Positions 1 through 9,412 of a DNA stretch of 15,320 nt are shown piece by piece. The notes below the pieces were generated by a model, which was not told where the DNA came from, did not search any database, and saw only the letters and a program-made list of their open reading frames with translations. Where the stretch lies: positions 1 to 15,320 of the forward strand of contig JAFGIC010000231.1 of the NCBI GenBank assembly GCA_016929815.1, written 5' to 3'. Every line of letters starts with the position of its first letter. Position 1 is the first letter of the stretch. The DNA is from Deltaproteobacteria bacterium (GTDB lineage Bacteria > Desulfobacterota > DSM-4660 > Desulfatiglandales > HGW-15). Both the position numbers and the translations under genes were made by a program.

Positions 1-405
1 CCCTATTTCAACATGTACGGCAGGTTATGGCCTATAAGGACCCATCAGCGTCAGTATCCCCCTGTTAAGACTGTATTCGCTCAGACAACCGGATCAAATC
101 CAAGGGCCGGGCTCGCCATTGATTCACTTGTTGCCCACGGATCGATAGTAAGCGGAGGTATGGTTGTAAACAGCATCCTTTCCTATAATGTATTCGTGCA
201 TAGCTGGTCCTCAGTAGAGGAATCGGTTCTTATGGAAAACGTTTCCATAGGGCGACACGCAAGGATAAAGAAAACAATAATAAGTGAAGGCGTGCATATT
301 CCTCCGGGGGCTGAGATAGGATTTGATCCTAAAAAAGACAAGGAACGGTTTACGGTAACACAGAGAGGAATAACGGTAGTGACCAAGGAAAATATTCCTG
401 ACTGA
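1..405 (+). CDS. glgC: Glucose-1-phosphate adenylyltransferase, C-terminal part
   Basis: This is the 3' end of a gene that enters from the left edge; the frame is open from base 1 and ends in TGA. GlgC makes ADP-glucose from ATP and glucose-1-phosphate, the committed step of bacterial glycogen synthesis in the cytoplasm. The visible 134 residues begin with PYFNMYGRLWPIRTH, which matches the family's conserved W-P-I-R-T segment at the junction of the nucleotidyltransferase domain and the C-terminal left-handed beta-helix. Hexapeptide-like turns follow (SIVSGGMVVNSILSYNVFVHS, split here only by turn positions, then SVLMENVSIGRHARIKK), as expected for the beta-helix that carries allosteric sites. 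The catalytic and allosteric N-terminal domain lies outside the window. The next gene, glgP, starts 40 bp downstream, so the two are probably co-transcribed. The internal ATG at 13 is not a start. Confidence 0.93.
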   Translation, partial: PYFNMYGRLWPIRTHQRQYPPVKTVFAQTTGSNPRAGLAIDSLVAHGSIVSGGMVVNSILSYNVFVHSWSSVEESVLMENVSIGRHARIKKTIISEGVHIPPGAEIGFDPKKDKERFTVTQRGITVVTKENIPD

Positions 406-445
406 TGTTGAATCACGTCCATTTTAAAACAAGAGGGCGACAACT

Positions 446-2998
446 ATGAGACCAAAGGTAAAATATAATGTCATTCCGAAGCTGCCACCTAAACTCGAAA
501 AGCTCAGAAATCTTGCATACAATCTCTGTTTCAGCTGGAGAGGCGAGATACGTGAACTCTTTCAGCGTATGGATCCGAGGCTTTGGACAGACTGCGGACA
601 CAACCCTGTAATAATGCTGGGACAGGTAACTCAGGAAAGACTGGATCAGCTTTCGAAGGACCAGGGCTTTCTTGCACAGCTTGAGAGGGTCTCACAGGAT
701 TTCAACAGATACCTCTCCCAACCCAGGATACCGTCAGAGAATTATTCCCCTGAGCTTCCATTGCAGGTTGCCTATTTCTCCGCCGAGTTCGGGCTGTCGC
801 GTTGCCTTCCTATATATTCCGGCGGACTAGGAGTCCTTGCGGGCGATCATCTGAAATCCGCCAGTGATCTCAATGTGCCCCTGGTTGCCGTAGGACTTCT
901 TTACCAGGAAGGATATTTCAGCCAGTATCTCAGCTCGGACGGCTGGCAGATGGAGACATATACTGTTAACGACTTCTCTAATCTGCCGATAAATCTGGTG
1001 CGCGACAACGATGGGAAACCCGTTATAACCTCTGTCACATTCAAGGGGCAGAACGTCAACATCCTCATATGGCGCATAGATGTAGGCAGGGTGCCGCTCT
1101 ATATGCTTGACACCAACCTTCCGGCCAATCCCCCGGAATTCCGTAGAACTACCGCACAGCTTTACGGAGGCGACAGGGAGATGCGCCTGAGGCAGGAGAT
1201 CACCCTGGGTATAGGAGGGATAAGGGCGCTTAAGACGCTGGGCATTGAGCCGACAGTGATTCATATGAATGAAGGCCACTCGGCATTTACAGCACTGGAA
1301 AGGATTAACATATTGAGAAAGGAGAGGGGGTTGTCCTTTGACGCGGCACGTGAGTTTGTCATAGCTACGACTGTTTTTACGACCCATACGCCCGTACCTG
1401 CCGGAAACGACGTCTTTGATTCAGAGCTGATAAAAGACTATTTTGATGATTACGCCAAGGAACTCGGGATCAACTTCAGGGTCCTTCTCGGTTACGGGAG
1501 GCTGGATCCCCGTGACGAAGGCGAGAAATTCGGGATGAGCACGCTGGCGCTGAGGCTTTCATCACATGCAAACGGTGTAAGCCGTCTCCATGGGAAGGTA
1601 TCCCGTTCGATGTGGCAGAAGATCTGGCATCATAATCCTGTTGAAGATGTGCCTATAGATTATATAACCAACGGCATACACGTACCTACGTGGATCTCCA
1701 GGGAGATATCGGACCTCTTTGACAGATATCTCGGACCGGACTGGATGGAGGATCCTGACAATAAAAGGCTGTGGGACCAGGTGGAACGCATCCCCAGCAC
1801 TGAACTATGGCGGGCGCATGACCGCTGCAGGGAGCATCTCGTGGCATTTGTACGCAGCAATCTGGTGGATCAGCTGAACAGGAGAGGCGCCTCGCCACGG
1901 GACGTCCTTGAGGCAAGCGAGGTATTGAATCCCGACATAATGACCATCGGTTTTGCCCGGCGTTTTGCCACGTATAAACGGGCGACCCTTCTTTTCAAGG
2001 ACCCTGACAGGCTCGATCGCATTTTAAATAATCCTGATCACCCTGTTCAGATAGTAATTTCAGGAAAGGCCCACCCTCAGGATAACGAGGGGAAAGAGTT
2101 TATAAGGAATATCATCCACATCTCGCGCCAGAGCCGCTTCAAAAGGAAGATTGTCTTTTTAGAGGATTATAACATTCATATATCACATGTGCTGGTATCG
2201 GGATGCGATGTATGGCTGAATACCCCGCGCCGCCCCCTGGAGGCATGTGGAACCAGCGGTATGAAGGCGCTTGCCAACGGTTCACTGAACCTGAGCATCC
2301 TTGACGGGTGGTGGGACGAGGGCTATAACAACGCCTTTGGTTGGGCAATCGGAAGGGGGGAGGAGTATAGTGATTACCAAGCCCAGGATGATATTGAAAG
2401 CATGGAACTTTATAATATCCTCGAGGAGGAGGTTGTTCCACTGTTCTATCGTAGAAGTCATGATGATGTCCCCAGGGAATGGGTCGAAAAGATGCGTTCC
2501 GGCTTGAGGTATCTCGTCCCCGTCTTCAATTCTCATCGAATGGTGCAAGAGTATATGGACAGATACTATCTATCCTGTTCAAAGCGGTTCAATTTCCTGG
2601 GCACCGATGACTTTAAGGGGGCCAAGGACCTGGCCTCCTGGAGACAGAAACTCTTGACGGAATGGAACAATATATCTGTAGTTGAAGTCAAATCAGAACA
2701 GCTCAGGGAGTTGCCCGTAGGAGAATATCTGGGTGTTACGGCAAAGATAATCCTTGGATTGCTTGAACCGGATGATGTTACTGTTGAGGCATACTATGGC
2801 CGTCTTGATCACCACGGAGAATTCTCTGCACGGGATACCGTTATCCTGGACGTCCAGGGGATGGAGGGCGGGACCTATATTTTTAAAGGCAATATCCCCT
2901 GCCTCGGAACGGGCAGATTCGGATATACGGTCCGTGTAATGCCGAGTAAAAATAGACTTGAAAATCCTTTTATCATGGGCCTTGTGACCTGGGCGTGA
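446..2998 (+). CDS. glgP: Alpha-glucan (glycogen) phosphorylase, DUF3417 type
   Basis: The 850-residue protein is a PLP-dependent glucan phosphorylase (GT35), which releases glucose-1-phosphate from the non-reducing ends of glycogen. The N-terminal part, LPPKLEKLRNLAYNLCFSW, is typical of the DUF3417 head found in the Thermotoga/actinobacterial branch of the family rather than the E. coli GlgP/MalP branch. The glycine-rich GGLGVLAGD is at residues 126-134, followed by a HMNEGHSAF block. The PLP-binding lysine is K607 in EACGTSGMKALANGS. The length suits this branch, and the C-terminus (about 750-850) is the beta-rich tail usual for it. The ATG start is preceded by AGAGGG (432-437) with 8 bp spacing. 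It lies between glgC and glgB, so storage breakdown is linked to synthesis genes. Activity on maltodextrin rather than glycogen cannot be excluded. Confidence 0.95.
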   Translation: MRPKVKYNVIPKLPPKLEKLRNLAYNLCFSWRGEIRELFQRMDPRLWTDCGHNPVIMLGQVTQERLDQLSKDQGFLAQLERVSQDFNRYLSQPRIPSENYSPELPLQVAYFSAEFGLSRCLPIYSGGLGVLAGDHLKSASDLNVPLVAVGLLYQEGYFSQYLSSDGWQMETYTVNDFSNLPINLVRDNDGKPVITSVTFKGQNVNILIWRIDVGRVPLYMLDTNLPANPPEFRRTTAQLYGGDREMRLRQEITLGIGGIRALKTLGIEPTVIHMNEGHSAFTALERINILRKERGLSFDAAREFVIATTVFTTHTPVPAGNDVFDSELIKDYFDDYAKELGINFRVLLGYGRLDPRDEGEKFGMSTLALRLSSHANGVSRLHGKVSRSMWQKIWHHNPVEDVPIDYITNGIHVPTWISREISDLFDRYLGPDWMEDPDNKRLWDQVERIPSTELWRAHDRCREHLVAFVRSNLVDQLNRRGASPRDVLEASEVLNPDIMTIGFARRFATYKRATLLFKDPDRLDRILNNPDHPVQIVISGKAHPQDNEGKEFIRNIIHISRQSRFKRKIVFLEDYNIHISHVLVSGCDVWLNTPRRPLEACGTSGMKALANGSLNLSILDGWWDEGYNNAFGWAIGRGEEYSDYQAQDDIESMELYNILEEEVVPLFYRRSHDDVPREWVEKMRSGLRYLVPVFNSHRMVQEYMDRYYLSCSKRFNFLGTDDFKGAKDLASWRQKLLTEWNNISVVEVKSEQLRELPVGEYLGVTAKIILGLLEPDDVTVEAYYGRLDHHGEFSARDTVILDVQGMEGGTYIFKGNIPCLGTGRFGYTVRVMPSKNRLENPFIMGLVTWA

Positions 2999-3024
2999 TA
3001 TGATCTGTTATTGGAGCGTTCATT

Positions 3025-5229
<2,205 letters not shown>

Positions 5230-5263
5230 TATTTTAAATATAAACATGGAGGCAGACCCGGAT

Positions 5264-5782
5264 ATGTTTTTTGAAGAAAGCCCTTTAAAAGACCTGACGG
5301 TCCTTGTGGTTGATGACGAGACTGATATGCTGGAAGCCGTTGAAGATGAGCTTATGATGTGTATTCTACACAAGGCATCCGACTACGAAACCGCTCTACA
5401 GTATCTCCTCGGATACAAATACGATATAGTCATACTTGATATCATGGGTGTCAGGGGTTTTGATCTGCTGAGGGTATCAGTATCCCAGGGGTTTCCCACC
5501 GTAATCTTCACCGCATATGCACTCACAATGGACGCCCTTAAAAAGACCATTCAATTGGGCGCCGTGTTTTTTCTTCCCAAGGAAAAGCTCCCTGAATTGA
5601 AAGATTTTCTTGAAAAACTGGTCCGTGATAAATGGAAATCAAACTGGATGGGATTTTTTGACAGGCTTGGTTTCTATTTCTCCAGGCATTTCGGCCCGGA
5701 CTGGAAGGAAAAGGATAAGTTTTTTAAGGAATTTGAAGAGAGCTTAATCCAGGGCTCAGAAATCAAAAAAGATAAAAAATAA
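5264..5782 (+). CDS. Orphan single-domain response regulator with aromatic C-terminal tail
   Basis: This is a CheY-like receiver protein of 172 residues. The receiver has the acidic pair at D17-D18 (LVVDDE), a phosphoacceptor D59 (VILDIM), T83 (IFTAYA) and K106 (FLPKEK). The loop after D59 reads DIMGVRGFDLL; it lacks the usual M-P and is two residues shorter than the standard form. After residue about 120 comes a tail of some 50 residues rich in Trp, Phe and Lys (SNWMGFFDRLGFYFSRHFG, then a charged helix). No DNA-binding or enzyme domain is visible, so it probably acts through protein contacts. I choose ATG 5264 because GGAGG at 5248-5252 precedes it with 11 bp spacing; ATG 5246 is possible but has no ribosome site. 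It follows glgB by 34 bp, so it may be co-transcribed with the glycogen genes. No histidine kinase is nearby. The target is unknown. Confidence 0.85.
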   Translation: MFFEESPLKDLTVLVVDDETDMLEAVEDELMMCILHKASDYETALQYLLGYKYDIVILDIMGVRGFDLLRVSVSQGFPTVIFTAYALTMDALKKTIQLGAVFFLPKEKLPELKDFLEKLVRDKWKSNWMGFFDRLGFYFSRHFGPDWKEKDKFFKEFEESLIQGSEIKKDKK

Positions 5783-5892
5783 TAGCCTTTGCAACAGCAA
5801 TCTTCAGTTTTTACTTGTATTTTAAGGTAATTTAGTTTATTTAATGGAACTGACAGCCATTATCAACAACTTTATAGCCCTTAAAGTTTACA

Positions 5893-6417
5893 ATGGAACA
5901 GGTATTATTATTAAATATCTCCTACGAGCCCCTAAAGGTTATTAACTGGAAAAAGGCTATAACCATGCTATGCTTGGGAAAGGTTGAAGTAATAGAGGAA
6001 TACACCCAGGATATCCATTCTATAAGTTTTACAGTTAAAATGCCCTCTGTTGTCCGTCTTCTCAGCATGGTAAAACGCGTCAAGAACCCGGTTAAGTTTT
6101 CCAGACAGAATATTTACGCCAGAGACCGTTATAAATGCCAATACTGCGGGAAAAGATTTCCCTGCGAGGAACTTACCTATGATCATGTCCTTCCAAAGTC
6201 CAGAGGCGGAAGGACGGAATGGGAGAATATTGTTACATGCTGCATGGATTGCAACAGGAAAAAAGGAGGGCGAATGCCCCATGAGGCATCCATGAATCTT
6301 ATCCGCAGACCCTTCCAGCCTGATTGGGTACCTTCCATCAGAATAACCATTGGTTTCAAGGAGGTGCCTCAATCATGGCGGGATTATCTTTACTGGCATA
6401 TTGAACTTGTTGAATAG
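5893..6417 (+). CDS. HNH endonuclease family protein
   Basis: The protein of 174 residues carries a zinc-stabilised HNH nuclease fold. The zinc pairs are C82-x2-C85 and C117-x2-C120. The beta-beta-alpha-metal core has D97-H98 (TYDHVLPKSRGG) and N112 (WENIVTCC), followed by N121. The first 70 residues (VLLLNISYEPLKVINWKKA) form a conserved N-terminal extension common in a widespread family of stand-alone bacterial HNH proteins, whose cellular role is not established as far as I know. It need not be a homing or restriction enzyme: there is no methylase, intron or phage gene beside it. The ATG has no strong ribosome site (only a weak AAAG at 5884-5887). It stands alone between the glycogen operon (110 bp upstream) and the convergent deaminase gene. 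Confidence 0.88.
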   Translation: MEQVLLLNISYEPLKVINWKKAITMLCLGKVEVIEEYTQDIHSISFTVKMPSVVRLLSMVKRVKNPVKFSRQNIYARDRYKCQYCGKRFPCEELTYDHVLPKSRGGRTEWENIVTCCMDCNRKKGGRMPHEASMNLIRRPFQPDWVPSIRITIGFKEVPQSWRDYLYWHIELVE

Positions 6418-6424
6418 TGTAACC

Positions 6425-7741
6425 TCAGTCTTTCCTGTACAGTTTGATATCCTCTGCTATGGCAGATGCCTTTTCCAGTACGTCTTTCAGGTCAATTGTG
6501 AAAAGACTGCGTTCAGACATGACAAGTCTGCCGTTTATTATTGAATGAATGACATCTGAACCCTTTGCAGAATAGACAAGATGGGAACAGGGGTTGTACA
6601 TCGGCGTAAGATGGGGCCTGTTGATGTCAACAACAATAATATCCGCTCTTTTGCCCGTCTCGATTGAACCGGTAATATTTTCCAGCCCCAGTGCCTTTGC
6701 ACCCTCAATGGTGGCCATCCTCAGAACCGTTTCTGCGTCCATAACTGTGGGATCCATTTCCTTTATCTTTTGAAGCTTTGCTGCAGTATCCATCTCGCCA
6801 AATAGATCAAGGTCATTATTGGAGGCGCATCCATCCGTGCCGAGTCCTACTGTAATGCCTGAGGATACCATCTCATGAACAGGCGCAACGCCCGAGGCGA
6901 GTTTCATATTGCTCTCAGGATTATGAATTACCTTTATACCCCTATTTTTCAGTATTCCTATTTCATCTCTATCCAAATGCACGCAATGACATGCGATAAC
7001 ATGAGGACCCAGGATGCCGAGAGAATCCAGGTGATGGACAGGCCTTTTCCCATAGTTTTTTTCCACATATCTTATTTCCTCTTCTGTCTCCGAAAGGTGT
7101 ATAATCAGGGGCACATGATTCTTCAGCGCAAGCTTATTCGCGGTAACAAGAAGATCAGGGGAGCACGTGAAAAGTGAGTGAGGTTCAACGGCAATGGAGA
7201 TGAGCGGGTCATCACGCCATTTTTTTATAAGTGATTCCGTATAGATAAAACCCTTTTCAATTGAGCCGTAGCAGGGGGAACTGAAGTCATACAAAACCTC
7301 ACCCATAAGAGACCTCATCCCGGCGGCCTTGCAGGCCCGGGCAGCTTCATCTTCAAAAAGATACATATCACAGAATGTGGTTGTGCCTGAGAGAATCATC
7401 TCAGCACATGCAAGGAGCGTCCCTGTAAAGACAAAATCGGAGTTTATCCTGCTTTCCGCGGGGAAGATGTGGTTGTTAAGCCATTCCATAAGAGGAAGAT
7501 CGTCTGCAAGGCCCCTGAAAAGGGTCATAGCAGCATGTGTATGACCGTTTATTAGGCCCGGAAGAATTATGCCGTCCTGCGCGTCAATGATCTTTTCCGC
7601 ATTGATATAATCCCCATTGTTTCTTCCGACGAATGAAATATGGTCTTCACTGATTCCGACAACTCCATCTCTGATGACTGTTCCCTGCTTATCCATTGTA
7701 AGGACAGCCCCATTCTTAATAACTATATCAAAAGGATGCAT
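6425..7741 (-). CDS. mtaD: 5-methylthioadenosine/S-adenosylhomocysteine deaminase
   Basis: The 438-residue amidohydrolase converts 5'-methylthioadenosine and/or S-adenosylhomocysteine to the inosyl compounds and ammonia. Metal and catalytic residues are all visible: H67-x-H69 (NGHTHAAM), H188 (VEPHSLF), H215 and E218 (IIHLSETE), and D303 (GLGTDGCASNND). The SNNDLDLF segment and the FCDMYLF segment are typical of the MTA/SAH deaminase subgroup rather than of guanine deaminase or chlorohydrolases such as AtzA/TrzA, which share the fold. The chosen ATG at 7741 has AAGGAG on the minus strand (7749-7754) with 7 bp spacing; an in-frame upstream extension to 7786 lies inside the phosphorylase gene and is rejected. 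It begins 14 bp after the phosphorylase stop, so the pair is an operon. The exact preference between MTA, SAH and 5'-deoxyadenosine cannot be read from sequence. Confidence 0.9.
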   Translation of the reverse strand: MHPFDIVIKNGAVLTMDKQGTVIRDGVVGISEDHISFVGRNNGDYINAEKIIDAQDGIILPGLINGHTHAAMTLFRGLADDLPLMEWLNNHIFPAESRINSDFVFTGTLLACAEMILSGTTTFCDMYLFEDEAARACKAAGMRSLMGEVLYDFSSPCYGSIEKGFIYTESLIKKWRDDPLISIAVEPHSLFTCSPDLLVTANKLALKNHVPLIIHLSETEEEIRYVEKNYGKRPVHHLDSLGILGPHVIACHCVHLDRDEIGILKNRGIKVIHNPESNMKLASGVAPVHEMVSSGITVGLGTDGCASNNDLDLFGEMDTAAKLQKIKEMDPTVMDAETVLRMATIEGAKALGLENITGSIETGKRADIIVVDINRPHLTPMYNPCSHLVYSAKGSDVIHSIINGRLVMSERSLFTIDLKDVLEKASAIAEDIKLYRKD

Positions 7742-7755
7742 TTGATAACTCCTTG

Positions 7756-8571
7756 TTAAGGCAGGTTGATAATTATTTCTTCCCATAAAGATGAGAGCAG
7801 ATGGCTCGCGGATTCGGCATTGGCTATAACATCTTCAATGGAGGTTTTTTTCATCAGGTCGGGACGATTGACATTGGTGATTACTACAATGGCGATTACC
7901 TTAATACCGCAATGCACGGCAGTTATCACTTCATGAACTGTTGACATCCCTATGGCATCAGCTCCGATCAGCCTGAAAAATCTCGTTTCTGAAGGGGTTT
8001 CAAGGCTTGGCCCCAGAACCCCGATGTAAACACCCTGCCTCAGATATATCCCCGTTTTTATTGCATTTTTCATAGAAATATCCAAAAGTACGGGATCGTA
8101 CACGTTCGACATATCCGGAAACCTGGGCCCGAATCCATCCATATTGGGGCCTGTTAACGGATTGGATCCGGTCATATTAATATGGTCTGTTACAAGCATA
8201 AGGTCGCCTGGTTTGAAGCCGGGATTCAGTCCCCCGGCAGCGCTGGATATCAACAGATATTTTACACCAAGTCTCGACATCACCCTGACAGGCAGTGATA
8301 CTTCATATGGAGTATATCCTTCATAGAGATGAAATCGTCCCTCCATGGCCAGGACGGACCTGCCGGCAATCCTTCCCGAGACGAGCATTCCCCTGTGACT
8401 GTCTATTGTAGAAACAGGGAAATGTGGTATTTCACTGTAGGGCATTCTGAAATCCATATCCATTTTACAGGTCAGACTTCCCAAACCAGTGCCGGTAATA
8501 AAACCTATCTCAGGCAAAACAGTCAGTTTTCCCTTTAATAAATCCACGGCTGCTTGAATAGTTTTTGACAT
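7756..8571 (-). CDS. Purine nucleoside phosphorylase family, probable methylthioinosine phosphorylase
   Basis: The 271-residue protein belongs to the trimeric PNP/MTAP family, which splits purine nucleosides with phosphate into base and (methylthio)ribose-1-phosphate. Phosphate-site motifs are TGTGLGSL (26-33), H59 in SHRG and R79-F-H81 in GRFHLYEGY. The base site has E191 (GPSLETPSE), M209 and N233 (VITNVN), the Glu/Asn combination of 6-oxopurine-specific PNPs rather than the Asp of MTA phosphorylases. Position 245 is Ile (TSIEDV), where PNPs have the His of S/N-H-x-E-V that holds the 5'-hydroxyl; a hydrophobic residue there is the feature of MTA-type enzymes. I infer 5'-methylthioinosine as substrate, with inosine/guanosine as the alternative. 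ATG 8571 is preceded by AAGAGG with 5 bp spacing; the TTG at 8595 has no ribosome site. It is the first gene of the operon with the deaminase. Confidence 0.9.
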   Translation of the reverse strand: MSKTIQAAVDLLKGKLTVLPEIGFITGTGLGSLTCKMDMDFRMPYSEIPHFPVSTIDSHRGMLVSGRIAGRSVLAMEGRFHLYEGYTPYEVSLPVRVMSRLGVKYLLISSAAGGLNPGFKPGDLMLVTDHINMTGSNPLTGPNMDGFGPRFPDMSNVYDPVLLDISMKNAIKTGIYLRQGVYIGVLGPSLETPSETRFFRLIGADAIGMSTVHEVITAVHCGIKVIAIVVITNVNRPDLMKKTSIEDVIANAESASHLLSSLWEEIIINLP

Positions 8572-8674
8572 TTCAACCTCTTGTTGTCTTTTCAATTTAT
8601 TTCTATTTAAATATTAGAATCAATAACTCATTAATTAAGTTAATTTTTATTAAAAGTCAATGTCTTAAATAATC

Positions 8675-8704
8675 TTGACAGCATCGATACCCCGGAGGGA
8701 TAAT
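8675..8704 (+). promoter_or_regulatory. Candidate sigma-70 promoter for the transglycosylase gene
   Basis: A perfect TTGACA (8675-8680) is followed after 18 bp by GATAAT (8699-8704), a five-of-six match to the -10 box. It lies 62 bp upstream of the ATG at 8766, in the divergent gap between the phosphorylase operon and the transglycosylase. A second perfect TTGACA stands at 8712-8717, but no good -10 box follows at 16-18 bp. On the other strand the AT-rich stretch 8600-8660 includes a TTGACT (complement of 8655-8660) that could serve the phosphorylase, without a convincing -10. The rest of the gap shows only short AT palindromes such as TTAATTAA (8631-8638). Confidence 0.5.
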
Positions 8705-8765
8705 TTAGGGGTTGACAAATATCCAAATAAATGTGATTTGAATAGGCGCTTTAAGGAGGTTTAAG

Positions 8766-9365
8766 ATGGATAGCGATTCAATGCTAATAAATTCCGCAGG
8801 TTCCATAACCTGCGGAATATTTTCTATAATAATGGTTTTATTTTTAATCGGTTTACCGGCGTATGATCATCAGGAACAACATTTAGCGATTGTAAAAGGC
8901 CCCAGGCCCTATAAGACGGATATTACTGAAACGGATATTTCTAAGCCATACCTGAATTATTCTATCAAAAAGAGAGAATCCCTGTTTGCTCCTATTATCA
9001 CTCAGGCTGCCGATAAAAACAATGTTGATCCGGCGCTTATAAAGGCGATTATTATGGCGGAGTCGGCCTATGACCCAACGGCAATATCAAAAAAGGGGGC
9101 CATTGGTCTAATGCAGCTCATGCCTCACACGGCCGCTTCTCTGAGCCCTGAGGATATGTGTGATCCAGTCCATAATATTAATGCAGGCGTCAGGTACCTT
9201 AAAACTTTATTGAATAAATTCGACGGCGATCTGGAACTCACACTGGCTGCCTATAATGCAGGGATAAGCAAGGTGAGGAAATATAACGGGGTTCCTCCTT
9301 ATGAGACGACAAGGTATTACGTTAAAACGGTATTTGAATACTACAGGTATTACCGGGAAGTTTAA
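8766..9365 (+). CDS. Membrane-anchored lytic transglycosylase (SLT domain)
   Basis: The 199-residue protein is a small Slt-type lytic transglycosylase that cleaves peptidoglycan glycan strands. A hydrophobic stretch at about 13-31 (SITCGIFSIIMVLFLIGLP) is an N-terminal anchor or uncleaved signal, so the enzyme domain should face the periplasm. A linker of about 40 residues follows. The SLT domain spans about 72-195: the catalytic glutamate is E99 in IIMAESAYDPTAIS, then GAIGLMQLMP (111-120), NINAGVRYL (138-145) and TLAAYNAG (159-166) with a final Y-rich helix. The order matches the SLT family. The start is strongly supported by AAGGAGGT at 8753-8760, 5-6 bp before ATG. A perfect hairpin-forming repeat lies in codons 9-18. 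It is 47 bp upstream of the PHP gene. Confidence 0.92.
   Translation: MDSDSMLINSAGSITCGIFSIIMVLFLIGLPAYDHQEQHLAIVKGPRPYKTDITETDISKPYLNYSIKKRESLFAPIITQAADKNNVDPALIKAIIMAESAYDPTAISKKGAIGLMQLMPHTAASLSPEDMCDPVHNINAGVRYLKTLLNKFDGDLELTLAAYNAGISKVRKYNGVPPYETTRYYVKTVFEYYRYYREV
8791..8818 (+). repeat. Perfect 12-bp inverted repeat inside the transglycosylase start region
   Basis: The arms ATTCCGCAGGTT (8791-8802) and AACCTGCGGAAT (8807-8818) are exact reverse complements around a 4-base CCAT loop. The transcript can form a 12-bp stem starting 22 bases after the start codon. An AT-rich stretch follows but lacks a clean run of T. The repeat encodes part of the N-terminal anchor, so it is part of the gene. 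A role in translation control, attenuation or protein binding is possible and unproven. Confidence 0.8.
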
Positions 9366-9412
9366 TCAGGGTCTCTTTCAGATATCACAGGGCTAAATTC
9401 GAGCTGTCTTTA

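Noticed and set aside
827..1387. Long antisense open frame opposite glgP (186 codons)
   Set aside because: It lies wholly within a confident glgP coding region, has no recognisable motif and no convincing ribosome site; it is a codon-bias shadow.
5893..6417. Homing endonuclease or restriction system
   Set aside because: No intron, intein, methylase or repeats are beside it; only a lone HNH family gene is supported.
7742..7786. Upstream extension of the deaminase
   Set aside because: The amidohydrolase fold starts at MHPFDIVIKNG, and AAGGAG sits exactly 7 bp before ATG 7741.
8791..8830. Inverted repeat read as a Rho-independent terminator
   Set aside because: There is no run of T after the stem, it lies inside a gene with an excellent start, and the full SLT domain follows in frame.
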